DNA of 64,000 nt from Sinohyriopsis cumingii (Eukaryota; Mollusca; Bivalvia; Unionida; Unionidae): positions 139,809,751 to 139,873,750 of the forward strand of contig CM068827.1 of NCBI GenBank assembly GCA_028554795.2, read 5' to 3'. The translations under genes were made by a program, and so were the position numbers. Under the pieces are notes generated by a model. The model searched no databases and was not told the origin of the DNA. It saw only the letters and a list, made by a program, of their open reading frames with translations. This document shows positions 21,093 to 31,687 of this stretch, piece after piece. Numbering within the stretch: position 1 is the stretch's first letter; the number at the start of each line of letters is the position of its first letter.

Positions 21093-23985
21093 GGAATTTT
21101 AAGGTAGCTTGAACAATGTTTCAGTCATAACGCTACGATGTCTGCAGTGTGGCAGTTTATATTGATGCCTAGCACTGGGGCATCATACCGCAGGCATGTA
21201 GCATAATGTACTTCCAAGTCATATCACCCTGACACCAGGGCGACCAGTCCTAACACTAACCTCTTAATGCTGAGGGCCAAGCGAGGCAGCTGTTAGTACC
21301 ATTTTTATAAGTCTTTGGTATGACTCTGCCTGGGTTCCAACCCGCAACCTCCCGCATCTTTGGCGGACGCTCATATATAAAAATGACTTCATAATCTTCC
21401 TCGAAAGAAATCAACTTGAATGATTCAAATTCCAAACTCCTGGTCGTCGCTTTGTCTGATTGGCTGTAACATAATTGGACAACGGTTGGAAATAGGAACT
21501 GTAGTAAAAATCAAATTTCGGATGAATAGGAGAATGAACTACAAAAAAAATATGAATCTGAGATGGAAAGATTATAATCAATCGTTAAGCCGAAGTCATT
21601 ACGACGTTAATATAGATGACAAGGGAAAAGAATACTTAGATAGAATTTTTAAATAACATGAAAAAAATGAGTTACCGAAACTTACGAGTTTCTACAATGT
21701 AACGAAAAACCTTGCAACTGAGAATAAAGGTCGTACTACATGCTGGACTCGTGCAGTACGAGAGGGAACAAGAACGTACACCAACAAAGAAAAACATCAC
21801 TAGTAAGTAACATAATGGTGCACATGAAAGATTTGGTATGGCCAGGTACAATGTACTTAATGACCAAGCCGGAAAATAAATGATTGTATGACGGAAATGA
21901 AGACCTATAGTATTCTGATATATGAAGTGGATATCAGCTACATCTTAAAAACGTTGAAACATCTTAAACTACGAAAGACTAGAAAGAAGACTACAAAATT
22001 TTAAACGACATAAATAGCAATGAAAATCATATAACTGCAATTATGTGTACGTTAAAAATTCCCTAAAATCTTATTCAAACAAGAGTATCAGCATGACTTA
22101 AAAAATACTAGGTATTGCAAATGGAATACAATTAGAGAAAACTAGTAAAACTTTAATGAAAAACAGTTAGAAAACATTTACTCGAAACAAATAAAGAAGA
22201 CATGTGAAATCTTTGTCAGTCCTAAAAATACAAATGTTCAAAAATCATTTTCAAAATATTTTACATTTATAGCGCAGCATCCTTTATTAAAAACAACTGA
22301 TTCCAGTTGACAACAAAGTTAACAGAACGAACTGAAATATGATTATATTACATCCAACAGAATTAGGATTTGTCTCATAAATTGAGAATAATTTTACCTA
22401 TACTGGTTGCAAATTGGTTAGCATTAATAAATATTAATGCTAAAAGCACATTACAGTATAGAACAGGAAATCAGGTAGCAACACACAACATCGAAGAAAT
22501 GCTTGATAAATAAATATCGTAACATCTGAAATGCATAATGTGCACTGTGTACTGCTAATGCAGTTGTGCCCTTGACAACAATCGTTACAATAGTATCTAT
22601 TACTAGAGTAGGACTAGGCCTGCCATTAGCAAAATTCATAGTTAAAATGGATTAGACAATATTGTTCAGCATTTATTTAATAATGAAGTGAGCTGTCTTT
22701 AATGACTAATTGTTTTCACGTAACTTGATAACTCAGCTTCTACCTTTTGACATACTTTCACTTCGAATCATGTGCTTGGTGTTTGACCTGTTAGATACCG
22801 ATCTGGATAAGATAAATGAAATAATGTATATAGAATAATTATATCAGTGGTGCTCGAACAGTGTTCGTGGCTATTTCTCTATGTCTGTGGTATAGTTTCA
22901 TAACTTCTGTTTTAATATCTCTGCTTTACCATGATATTATTTTGTACGGTTTGTTTTCTTTTTTCCTATTCTAATGTACACCTATCTACATAGTTTGCAA
23001 TTATTATTAGATCTGTCATATAAAGTAATGTATTAATTTTCTCCACGCATAGGACATATCATGAAATAAATATTGTTGTCTCTAAGAATTGCAGTTTGTA
23101 TTATTCTTTACTGTACCACATTACACTATGGCATCTAATGAAACTTTGTTCCAGTTCAAATGTATAATTATATAACATCCAGTTTTCTATTTAAATTAAA
23201 TCTAGGGTTAACAAAGCAAAAGTGAAAATGAAACAAGGTTAGAAAAGACCCTGAAAATGTGACTTCACAAAAGCCATAATATTCAAGCAGAACAGGACTT
23301 GGTAGACAACGTTTCAAATGTTCACGTTAAAATTAAAACTGAAAAAAAAAAATGCTGAACTATTAAACAGAGAACAAAATGTATCACCAGATACGGCAAC
23401 CACATTATGGAAAAAACCCGAAAGTTGCAAATCTAAAAAATTACAGTCTATTATCAAATATACTTTGCTGTAGATGTTTTACTTATCTAGTTTATTGGGT
23501 CAAAAAGAAAAAAAATGTTTCTGTTTTTCAAGCTGATGATAACGAAACCCGTGCAAGTAATTCGTGAAAGACTGCACAAATCAACACAAAGGACATTAGC
23601 GAAACATGTAAGAGACAAAATATAACAATTTCGTTTACGTATAATCCGAAATGCTCTAACACTTTTTTTTTTACAAATGGCAAACATGCAAATTTTGTCT
23701 GAAAGCCATTGAAGCACTGAAATATGCTGAAGCAACATTTACGTTTAAATAAAGAGTAAAGTCAACTGTGTGTCGCATATTTGAAACAGACTGAAACTGC
23801 GACAGTAAAATTAAAACAAACTAAATATTCTAGAGCTAAACAAATGTAAGCTGCCAATTTCTTCTTCAAAAATGATGATATAAATTAGAGAAATAAGTAA
23901 AGACTGCCAATACTACGGCACATATGCTTAGTCACAATTCTGAGTCAACTTAGGTTTATGTTGCAAATAAATTGTGAGACTAACA
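20220..23985. repeat. Copy B of segmental duplication, left part
   Basis: It is collinear with 1-4706 (AIG1 exon, SINE and flank) and is interrupted at 23985 by the Polinton, with homology resuming at 33124. The copies are similar enough to align base by base but carry many substitutions and indels, so the duplication is not recent. Outside the AIG1 exon and SINE I see no gene. Confidence 0.88.
21037..21370 (-). repeat. tRNA-derived SINE copy 3 (head truncated)
   Basis: A (TG)n tail at 21040-21087 is followed by the same body as copy 1, ending at GGCGGACGCTC. It is the duplicate of copy 1, with a much longer TG tail. Confidence 0.78.
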
Positions 23986-24226
23986 GCAGCAGAGAGGGCG
24001 AGCAACCTCTAATTGGTTCATTCTGTTTCGCAAAATAAGCCTTCCTCGAAAATCGCAAAAAACAAACAAATCGCGATTGTCTCAGTATCCAGTATGAGAC
24101 AACCCTGTCAAAACTTTAATTGACTTAGCCAGCCTCTCGCTGATGAGTTTTTCTGATAGCGAAAAATCTCAGGAAAATACGCGATCACGTCGGTGTTAAG
24201 TTGAAGGCAGCGCCCTCTCTGCTGCT
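23985..24226. repeat. Polinton left terminal inverted repeat
   Basis: It matches the complement of 32897-33123 at roughly 85-90 percent by eye, with a 15-bp extra segment near 24152-24166. Both ends of this TIR carry the same 16-mer in opposite orientation: AGCAGCAGAGAGGGCG at the outer end and CGCCCTCTCTGCTGCT at 24211-24226. A hairpin TTGTCTCA / TGAGACAA with a 10-nt loop lies at 24077-24102. Confidence 0.9.
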
Positions 24227-24253
24227 ATAAATTAAATCATTATTATATCAATA

Positions 24254-25093
24254 ATGGCAAACATCGGAGAACCATATTCCGCTAGATTAGCGCGAGAGCG
24301 ACTAGAAGCAATCAAAAAATTTCTTCCTGTTCGTGATTCTGTAAAACAAAACCTTCAAGAACGTCAAGAAGCACAAGCTGAATTTGCTTCAGCTACAGAA
24401 CAATTATTTAAACCAATTGTTGAACCAACCAAAGAGATTGCTGCAGCTACAACAGCATCACAGGAGGTTATCAAAACATTACCAAAACAAGTTACCAAAG
24501 CCATGGAGTCTGCCGATAAAACACATGTTGAAATCGACGATGTTAAAAATATTTTTCAGGATGTATCTAAACCAAAATTAAAAACTAAATATTTTGCTCA
24601 GCAGGGTTATATGGAAGTAATGGCTGATCCTGCTGCTGTTGCCGCGGCGAGGTATCAACTACGGCATCAGCTTCTAAAGACAGAATTTCATAACATTCCA
24701 GAGTGGAATGCTAAAATATTTCGTGAGTGTAAGGATATTTCACGAATCGGTAACAAATACAGGTGTTAATATAATGATTTTGTTGAAAAAGTTAATGAAA
24801 TAAAAAGGGGTGTTTCAACGCCAACAAAGCAGCGATTTCGACCACGGAAACAACCACCACCTGAAGATGTAACCGGAAGTGGTTTTTCTACAGGAAGTGG
24901 TCTTGTTACTCCATGCCTCGGCAATGTTCTCGATGACGTGCAACGGTTAGAAATTCTGATTGGATGATCGCGTGCTGGAAATAATTCTCCGGAAATAATT
25001 AATGAAATCTCTGATATCTGTCGACGATTACTTCAAGGTGGTTTCATGGATACTAATGTTTACCGGGAATTTAATGATGAAATCGTGGAATGA
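24254..25093 (+). pseudogene. Polinton left-end structural-type gene (two in-frame stops)
   Basis: One frame runs from ATG 24254 to TGA 25091-25093 (280 codons), interrupted by TAA at 24767-24769 and TGA at 24965-24967. The protein starts MANIGEPYSARLARER, has an Ala/Gln/Glu/Lys-rich helical, probably coiled-coil middle (QERQEAQAEFASATEQ) and a Gly/Ser-rich linker (GSGFSTGSG). It ends in a segment containing RAGNNSPEIINEISDICRR. A C-terminal segment of this type (GN-S-E--NE--DI, then a short helix) recurs in structural-region ORFs of Polinton-like elements. I infer a minor virion protein. It begins 27 bp inside the left TIR and leads the rightward capsid gene block. Confidence 0.5.
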
Positions 25094-25143
25094 TACTATA
25101 GTGACTAATTGTCACACGATTAAACGAATAACTAACAAATAAG

Positions 25144-25401
25144 ATGATCATACATGAATCTCACCACAGACCCCAGATGGTCAGAGTAGTAAACTCACGA
25201 TTACCCGTTTACAGCGCGTATTACGGGGATGGACTCGGCAATGTTGTTCAGGGATTATTTACAAGGATAGCTCCAAAGGTAGGTCCAATTGCAAAACAAT
25301 TATCAATGAAAACAATTGATGTTATTCGTGAAAAAGCTCCTGGTGCAATCGATGACGCGTTCACGGTAATTAAAGACAAAATAGTACAATTATTACGATG
25401 A
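25144..25401 (+). CDS. Small Polinton virion-type protein (possibly pX-like)
   Basis: This intact 85-codon frame has a basic N terminus (HHRPQMVRVV), a short Gly-containing turn (YYGDGLGNVV) and an amphipathic, Lys-bearing helical half (IAPKVGPIAKQLSMK). It lies between two structural genes of the same strand. Small cationic or membrane-active proteins resembling adenovirus core or protein VI/X products occur at this place in adintovirus-like elements. The analogy rests on position and composition only, and no residue-level motif supports it. Confidence 0.4.
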   Translation: MIIHESHHRPQMVRVVNSRLPVYSAYYGDGLGNVVQGLFTRIAPKVGPIAKQLSMKTIDVIREKAPGAIDDAFTVIKDKIVQLLR

Positions 25402-25407
25402 CGAAAG

Positions 25408-25587
25408 ATGGTTCAGCAACAATCAGTAAAATTACCAAGCACTGAGGCTGTGCCCGCGAATGTCAGTAAAATAATAAATCAGGCCGCAAATCAAAAATTA
25501 GCAACGCTGGCTTGTGTACCTTCCGCTAAAGAAATAGAAAAAAAATATAACTTCGAGTTTGATAGCGGGAAGTGGTCTTCGTGTTAG
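25408..25587 (+). CDS. Small ORF between capsid-block genes
   Basis: ATG 25408 opens a 59-residue frame starting MVQQQSVKLPSTEAVPANV, 6 bp after the previous stop and 34 bp before the major capsid ATG. Its composition (Gln, Asn, Lys, Ala) fits its neighbours. The C terminus DSGKWSSC may be displaced by a frameshift, since the alternative frame there is basic and Ser-rich. Function is unknown. Confidence 0.4.
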   Translation: MVQQQSVKLPSTEAVPANVSKIINQAANQKLATLACVPSAKEIEKKYNFEFDSGKWSSC

Positions 25588-25621
25588 ACCATGATTTAGT
25601 TCGAGGTAATTATAATAAAAA

Positions 25622-26890
25622 ATGTTCCAACGTGTATCCAACACAGCATTTGACACGTATAAACCAGTTCGCTATGTTGAGTCCTTGCGTGATTATCAGC
25701 ACTATTCGTATGATGCAAAAACACCTGACGCACGTTCAAGATTTGAATTACAAGTTCATGATACAAGTAGATATTTTCTACCCTGTGAAGCTTTTATCGA
25801 AGTTGAAGGTAGACTTGTAAAAGCAGATGGTACCGCATACGGAATTGGTGATCGTGTTGGTTTTGTTAACAACGGGATAATGGCATTATTAAATAGCGCT
25901 ACATACATCATTGACGGAAAAGAGATTCAAACGTGCCATATTTATGTCTATGTTGCCACGACGATACTTGGTCTTGCAAGATATTCCGATGACTTCACAA
26001 GATCGGCTGGTCCAACGATGACGTTTGTGAGAAACGAGGCTGGAACCGCAGGAACACCTGCAGTAGTATCAATGAATGAAAATTTTAACTTGGGTTTTGT
26101 AGCGCGTAAATCAATGTTAAACAGTGATGAAGAGTTTTCATGCGTGATTTCATTATCTCATATTTTTGGATTTTGCAGAGATGTCGATGGTTATATTTGG
26201 CGCTAAGCACACAGTAGCACTTGTTAGAAAACCCACTGACAATGGTGCAATATGGCGAGATGGTGCAGTTGATCCTGGTAAAGTAGTACTAACAAAACTA
26301 TCCTTGTGGATGCCAACAATGACTCCATCGATCGTTGAAGAACAGCGATTACTTTCTTTTATGAATCAAGGTGGTAAATCGACATTATCATGGTTTGCAT
26401 GGTTTCCCAAATTAACGCTCCTGGTTTGTTCACGTGGTAAATATCACAACAACAGGGAAAGTCAGCGCCACGACATATATTCGTTGCGTTTCAGGCAAAT
26501 TCCAGAGTAGACAGACAACAAGAAAATTCCATGGTATTTGATTCATTTGGGGCTTCTGAAGTCTCTTTGAGGATAAACGGACATCAAGAACCTACTGCAG
26601 ATATATTGCTGGATTTTGAACACAATCATGTTGCACGTGCATATTATCGATTGATGTCCTATCTGGTGCGTGATCAAAACATTGACACTGGGCTGCAGAT
26701 ATCTCAGCGCGATTTCACAACACTGTATCCAATCTATTACTTTTCGCTGGAACACTTGGATTTATTCAGAAAATCTGTCGTTGATATAACCTTTCGAGCT
26801 CGTTTAGCTCTAGTACCAGCAGCAGTAGCTGGTCCACCGGCTATTCCTGGTGGTGCTACAGCGATCGCGATCATACCCAGTGACACATAG
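25622..26890 (+). pseudogene. Polinton major capsid protein, double-jelly-roll type (frameshifted)
   Basis: It starts MFQRVSNTAFDTYKPVRY at 25622. The same frame is used at the N-terminal half (to about 26200) and C-terminal part (about 26480-26890), with the middle (about 26170-26460) in another frame, so at least two compensating indels are present. Total coding length is about 420 codons, a normal size for Polinton-type capsid proteins. Recognisable segments are SRYFLPCEAFIEVEG, GFVNNGIMALLNSATY, PTMTPSIVEEQRL, SLRINGHQEPT and LYPIYYFSLEHLDLFRKS. The C terminus is Ala/Pro/Gly-rich. In active relatives this protein builds an icosahedral shell. The class call is from remembered family pattern and genomic context. 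Confidence 0.7.
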
Positions 26891-27072
26891 CCGTCTGAAT
26901 CTTATTTATAAATCTATAGTGACATGGTAAAATATATTTCTCTCGTCTTTAGCTTCTTGCAACGTTTCAAAATCAGAAATAATTTTTCGGGATTTAATTC
27001 ATCAGATATATTTATGCCGTTGTGTTCTAATTTTTAATAGCAGAAATAGCATCATTGATATTTTCGTAATTC

Positions 27073-27074
<2 letters not shown>

Positions 27075-27132
<58 letters not shown>
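27075..27132. repeat. (TA)n microsatellite within the Polinton
   Basis: A pure TA run of 29 units directly after the capsid gene. Confidence 0.97.
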
Positions 27133-27134
<2 letters not shown>

Positions 27135-27159
27135 GAATATTTAAAAGAAAATTTTTTTA

Positions 27160-27640
27160 CACTAAAGACGACACAACCCCATATGAGCCTCTAGCTTACC
27201 AAATGATATGCTACCAGGCTCAGGGGCAGGGAAACACAACCCCCGTGTGAACCCCTAACCTGTCTAACAACAGTCTAGAACTTTCGGAGAGCGTGTTTGC
27301 GAAGACGAAACATTCCCCATGTGAACCACTAGCTTACCGTATGATATGCTAGCGGGTTCAGAGGAATACATAAGGACAGCACAAAACGTTCCCCATATGA
27401 GCTCCTAGATTGCCTTATAACATTCTAGCAAGCTGAACGAGTATATTTAACTTATCCTAAGGACAGCACAACATGTACTTTTTAACTATAACTTAATTGT
27501 AAGGACAGCACAACCTTATGTGATCCCCTAGCTTACCAGATGATATGCTTGCAGAATCAGCAAGTACATATAATGTTATCCTAAGGACAGCACAACATGT
27601 ACTTTTTAACTATAACTAAATTGTAAGGACGGCACAGATA
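27160..27640. repeat. Hairpin-bearing degenerate repeats in Polinton spacer
   Basis: About five degenerate units pair a CCCATATGAGCC / CCCATGTGAACC-like word with a following fold-back CTAGCTTACC...GATATGCTAG (best at about 27329-27353; others near 27191, 27257, 27406 and 27527). Separately, about 60 bp containing GGACAGCACAACATGTAC is repeated nearly exactly at 27450-27514 and 27574-27637. Role unknown; an iteron-like or regulatory function is a guess. Confidence 0.55.
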
Positions 27641-27721
27641 GATACGGGGTTATTTTCTACGCTCAACAGATTTTGCACACACACACCTCTAATATCAATC
27701 TCTGGATGGTGCAAAAGGCAC

Positions 27722-27807
27722 CCGCCAAGAGTGACATGGCGGAAAGGTGTTTTTTCTGTTGAGTTTCGAAAACCCCAAACAGAAAATGGGGTCGTATAGT
27801 ATATAAG
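27722..27807 (+). promoter_or_regulatory. Hairpins followed by TATA-like box
   Basis: CCGCCA/TGGCGG (27722-27742, 9-nt loop) and CCCCA/TGGGG (27773-27791) are followed by TATAAG at 27802-27807. The arrangement lies in the non-coding gap upstream of the replication genes. It could be a promoter for them, but they begin over 600 bp away and the link is inference. Confidence 0.3.
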
Positions 27808-28284
27808 CTGACTGATACTTGGAAATTCAAGGATAACTCACGCGATGGGCGTGGCTTTTTTGCCGTTTTGTATTTCTTTTTTTTTTTCTTAAATATAATC
27901 CTAGAAAAAATGTCGATAAACCAGAAAACTGGACGGATTCAGTAAAACAGATATATTGTCTGTGAAAAAAATATTTTTTATCCCAATAACCAATTACACA
28001 CCTGCCCGTGTTGACAGTCCTTGATTTTATCCTTGATTTTATCAATGGGAACACAGAGAATTGTTTACCTCCTTCACACTGTGGCTTGTAGTGTGTATAC
28101 AATAGACGGTTCGTCACGGAACCATCTATTTCAGACAGTTACGTTTGGATAGCAAAAAAAAAACTTGAATTTAGTTCTACTCGAAATTTATTTATTTTCT
28201 GGATAATATATTACCTGTAAAATAGGTAATGACGTCTATTGCGCAATCTTCTGAAATCAAGGGAGGGAGCTCCATCATTGACTT

Positions 28285-28455
28285 TTACACAATCGCGGCA
28301 GAGTTATCTCCGTTATCTGTATCTAACACCAATGGAATATAATAGAACGAAATCCAGTTTCCAAACCGGTATGAAAACGATGATTTGATTATTTCATCTA
28401 CAACACGTTGGACTGAACGTGGGTGAATACCGAAATGTTTGCCAGCCGCGTACAT
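28285..28455 (-). other. Short minus-strand ORF with helix-turn-helix look
   Basis: ATG at 28455 opens 56 codons. The segment AAGKHFGIHPRSVQRVVDEI has the spacing of a helix-turn-helix. It overlaps the first codons of the PolB frame on the other strand. It may be a displaced fragment of another gene that replaced the PolB N-terminal coding region, or chance. Confidence 0.25.
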
Positions 28456-29309
28456 TGACTGAAATATTATTTCTTTGCCGGTTTATTTCGGTCGATATAG
28501 TCGCGTGTTATCCGGGAATTTTTCTCGGGATGGGTGAGTGTGCTGGATATTTTAAAAGATTCGGACATCCTACAAACGAGATGAAACGAGTGGCGATTAA
28601 TGGCCCATTACCCGATTTTGATCTGACAGGATTTGCTCGTGTAGTGTCGTTTGAATTCGCTAAAAATCTTCATCTGTGTTGTTATGTTTGGTTTGGTAGG
28701 CACTTTTTAGAAAAACGTTGGGCACCAATAGTGTTATTACGATATATGATCGACAATAAAATATTAATATCGTTGGTTGTCAGTAAAGCAATTATATCAT
28801 ATCGGAAGCAGACTTCGGTTTGGTTACCAACACCGGAGCGTGTCAGTGTAGATGAGGTCATCGAAGAATATAAGCGGGAATGTCCAAATACTAATGTTGA
28901 TGTCATCGTCGATGATGCTCCTAATATTCTCAAGATTAAACTCAGCAACAGCGAAAAAACCGCAAAAAGATCTCGGTAGAAGAATAATCGGTAAATTTAC
29001 TCAAGGTGGAGCATATGCTCATAAACGGCATTGTGCAAGACTGATTATGGATGATGTTGAATTAGATTTTATAATTGCTGAAGCCGCTGAGAGAAATATA
29101 TTTTGTAACTCAGAAACGTTTACTTGTCTGACGGGAAAAAGTTGGGCACAGTTGTTAGTTACACTGATGGAGAATCTCCTCAGTATACACATCCAAGATC
29201 TTCAATGCTTGTCTATGTTTCTATAAATTTGCTATCGATGATAAATAGATTTCCTGACACTGCAGTTAGAGTTGCAACGGATTCATTTTATATCGATAAA
29301 AAATATTGA
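28419..29309 (+). pseudogene. DNA polymerase family B core, N-terminally truncated
   Basis: Motif A reads VDIVACYPGIF (near 28489-28521). A motif-B-like NSEKTAK lies near 28950-28970, at the point where the frame changes and GRRIIGKFTQGGAYAHKRH follows. A motif-C-like VRVATDSFYIDKK lies near 29268-29306, after a PRSSMLVYVSINLL helix. These are spread over three frames (28419-28979, 28852-29226, 29124-29309), so at least two frameshifts are present. Family B polymerases normally have an exonuclease region of several hundred residues before motif A, and nothing like it is visible upstream. The helicase follows within 40 bp in the same direction, and the two probably formed one protein. In an active element it would copy the element, possibly by protein priming. 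Confidence 0.65.
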
Positions 29310-29344
29310 GAATTATTGGCTCGTTTTACAAACACTAATGCAAT

Positions 29345-30424
29345 ATGGGGTTCGTGGAAAAAAAACAAGAAATGTTACATAATTATTGTAAATCCGCGGA
29401 TGTTGCGGTTAAATATAGTTATCGCAGCTATCAGATATCAAATATGTCGAGGGCACCGTCCGTGTATGATCCAGTATCCAGACACAAGACGGTTTATCTA
29501 AATGGACCAGGAGGGTCTGGTAAGACGAATCGAGTGATCGAATTATTTCGGCAGAAACACGATGACATGATTGTGTTAACACCAACACATAGACTCGCCA
29601 GGGAGATGAAACAACGAGGAGTTAATTCTTGTATTTATCACAGCTTTTTCAAGTACAGCGGTGGCATATGGATTCCTGACCGAATGGGAGAGAAATATAT
29701 TCCTGGCATCATTATTTGGGACGAGATATGCACATTTCTTGATTGGATATTGTTAAAAAATACAGCTGTGATAACATGCGTCGATCACGGTCAACCACCT
29801 CCGTTTGTTGGACCATCTTCATACGATTGGTTGAAGAATTTTGTAGACTACGTTGAAGAAATAACTGATAATCAAAGATCTCTTGATGCAGAATTAAGAG
29901 TATTTAAAAAATTAATCAGACTACAACCGAACCAAATTCAATGTGAAATAGCGCGTAAAATAATTCCAGAGACTTCCTTGAACGACTTTTGGGATACGTG
30001 AAGACCAAACGATTTGATAGTGGCAAGTAGAAAAATAGTCAGAGACACACTTCAACAGCGGTTATTTCAGTTACACAAGGAAAAATATCCAGCGTTACGT
30101 GTACCGTTGTGTTATAGACCAGCTGATACGCGACGACAGAATATCGACGTTGACATACCAGGACCCTTGAGTCAACGAAACAGAATCTCGTATTAAATGA
30201 CGTTGTCGCAGTTGATGCCAGTGTTGTTGAGGATGCGATATACGCTGATAAAATCCACGTGGACGCTAGGATACGCAATGATGATTCACTCGTCTCAAGG
30301 ATTAACTATTACTGATACAGTTGTTTGGATCGTTGATGATCGTATCGAATGGTCAAATTTGGTTTATCTCGCAGTGTCAAGAGTCTGAAAAATATCTCAA
30401 CTGCGAAGAATTGTCTTTGAAGCG
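29345..30424 (+). pseudogene. SF1 (Pif1/RecD-like) helicase module
   Basis: Walker A is LNGPGGSGKTNRVIELF (about 29500-29550). Walker B is IIIWDEICTFLDW, the Q-containing motif III is VDHGQPPPF, and an arginine motif follows in EEITDNQRSLDAELR. The C-terminal motifs V/VI are LGYAMMIHSSQGLTITDT and NLVYLAVSRV (about 30262-30388). One frame is used almost throughout, broken by TGA 29999-30001, TAA 30194-30196, TGA 30386-30388 and TAA 30422-30424. A local frame excursion near 30170-30260 gives the alternative LNDVVAVDASVVEDAIYADK. It directly follows the PolB core, and the reading continues without a gap toward the HNH module. It would unwind DNA for element replication. Confidence 0.78.
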
Positions 30425-30725
30425 TAAGAAACCATTAATGATGATATTGGCAACAATACAATAAGAAAAAAATTAGCTAGTTTTAAACCAATTGACCAAA
30501 AAAAAAAATAATCGGGAATTTGATATCGATGCTGAATTTATTAACACGCTGAAATAGCAGCAGAATAATCATTGTGCAAGTAGTAATTGTATAATGATGT
30601 GGCAGTACTCGAGTAATAATCCAAGACAATTTACAGTGGATGGAAAAGATAGTAGTCACGGTCATAGATGTGAAAATGTGATGCTGACCTGTCTTGAATG
30701 TAATCGACGTAACGGCGCTAGTTAA
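30425..30725 (+). pseudogene. HNH nuclease module fused behind the helicase
   Basis: After a Lys-rich linker and an A11 tract (about 30498-30508) where the frame changes, the translation gives C-x4-C (CASSNC), then RQFTVDGKDSSHGHR, then NVMLTCLECNRRNGAS, ending at TAA 30723-30725. The D-x3-D-x3-GH...N...C-x2-C-N pattern is that of HNH nucleases, with the four cysteines binding zinc. A TAG at 30555-30557 interrupts it. Collinearity with the helicase suggests a single PolB-helicase-HNH polypeptide in active relatives. Its role (nicking, resolution or packaging) is unknown. Confidence 0.65.
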
Positions 30726-30845
30726 GTGATCGCGGTGGTAATTGTGTGTCTTCAGGAATTACTTGTAATTGTTCACGTGTGAATCCACGCTGAGTCTACA
30801 GTCTGCAGTCTGTAGATTGCAGGTCTACCAGTAGATCTTGTTATG
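30726..30845. other. Convergent gap between HNH and integrase genes
   Basis: A 120-bp gap separates convergent gene ends. CTGCAGTCTGTAGATTGCAG near 30800-30820 forms a weak fold-back. No terminator is identified. Confidence 0.35.
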
Positions 30846-31681
30846 TTAGATATCTCGTGTGTGGTAATACTCCAAATAGGATATGTCGCTCATTTTTTTA
30901 CTACCTTCAAGTTCACCGGGCTCATATAAATATCTTACAGTCACATTGCCCAGCACCGGTTGTTTTGAAAAATCACGTCGTTGTATTGTTATACGCGCGC
31001 TTTTGATTGCGTTAATTGGTTTCAACGCAGTTGTTCGAGTTATTTCATTATTTAACGCAGTTATCACACTTGGTAATCTTGCAACCCATTCGCGACATCT
31101 CTTGTCTTGAATGAATTCCTTCGCGTATTGATATCAAAATAACCGCTCAGCAACTGTTCGATTAAATCGTTCAACAATTGCCTGATCACGATGAATTGCA
31201 ATATGTCCTCGTCGTATTTCGACATTATGTTGCTTCATAAGCGATGATACTGCACCTTGAAATTCTTTGCCAGGATCAACCTGTAGCAGCTGTGGCCATC
31301 GTAGACCACCACGTTGATAAATTCGTTCAAACGCAGAAGCTACTTCAGTTGCTGTCTTTGTTGATAACGGCTCTGCTTCTTTATATGTACTTGCAACATC
31401 AACGACAGTTAACGCGTATTTATATGTTATTTGACGTCTTCGGATTTTAATGGTATCATGTGGTAAAAATAAAATATCAGCCTGATGAACTTCATTAGGA
31501 ACACTAAGATCAAAATGTGCAAAGTGAATTTGTTTAGGTGGTGGTAGATAATTTGCCCTATTGCCTGTTTGGATAACCTTTATTTAGCAGTAACACGTGT
31601 AACTTTTTCTGCTTTGGCGAGTTTACTAATCGCTGCGTTACCCTTCCAGTATCCTCTTGGGGAATAATAAATCGATTCCAT
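30846..31681 (-). pseudogene. Polinton retroviral-type integrase (rve, DDE)
   Basis: It is read right to left from ATG 31681-31679: an N-terminal YYSPRGYWKGNAAISKLAK, then a frame change near 31560 before YLPPPKQIHFAHFD. The catalytic core follows with first Asp in HQADILFLPHD, second Asp in LQVDPGKEFQG and Glu in AIVERFNRT. TGA near 31134 follows ERLF, after which the same frame continues (REWVARLPSVITALNNEITR, then a chromodomain-like RYLYEPGELEGS). About 278 codons, normal for the family. It lacks only an intact reading frame. This enzyme inserts the element and creates the short target duplication seen at the ends. Confidence 0.88.
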
Positions 31682-31687
31682 TTATAA

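Larger units (their letters stand above)
26891..28284. other. Polinton capsid-polymerase spacer (repeats and hairpins)
   Basis: There is no credible gene. It holds a (TA)n run at 27075-27132, a hairpin-bearing repeat region at 27160-27640, two perfect short hairpins and a TATA-like box near 27802. A minus-strand 96-codon ORF (27827-28117) ends in a Lys/Arg-rich tail but has no recognisable motif, so I do not call it. Confidence 0.6.

Noticed and set aside
27827..28117. Minus-strand 96-codon ORF in the Polinton spacer as a core protein
   Set aside because: Only its last 15 residues are basic; the rest has no family pattern and lies over homopolymer-rich DNA.
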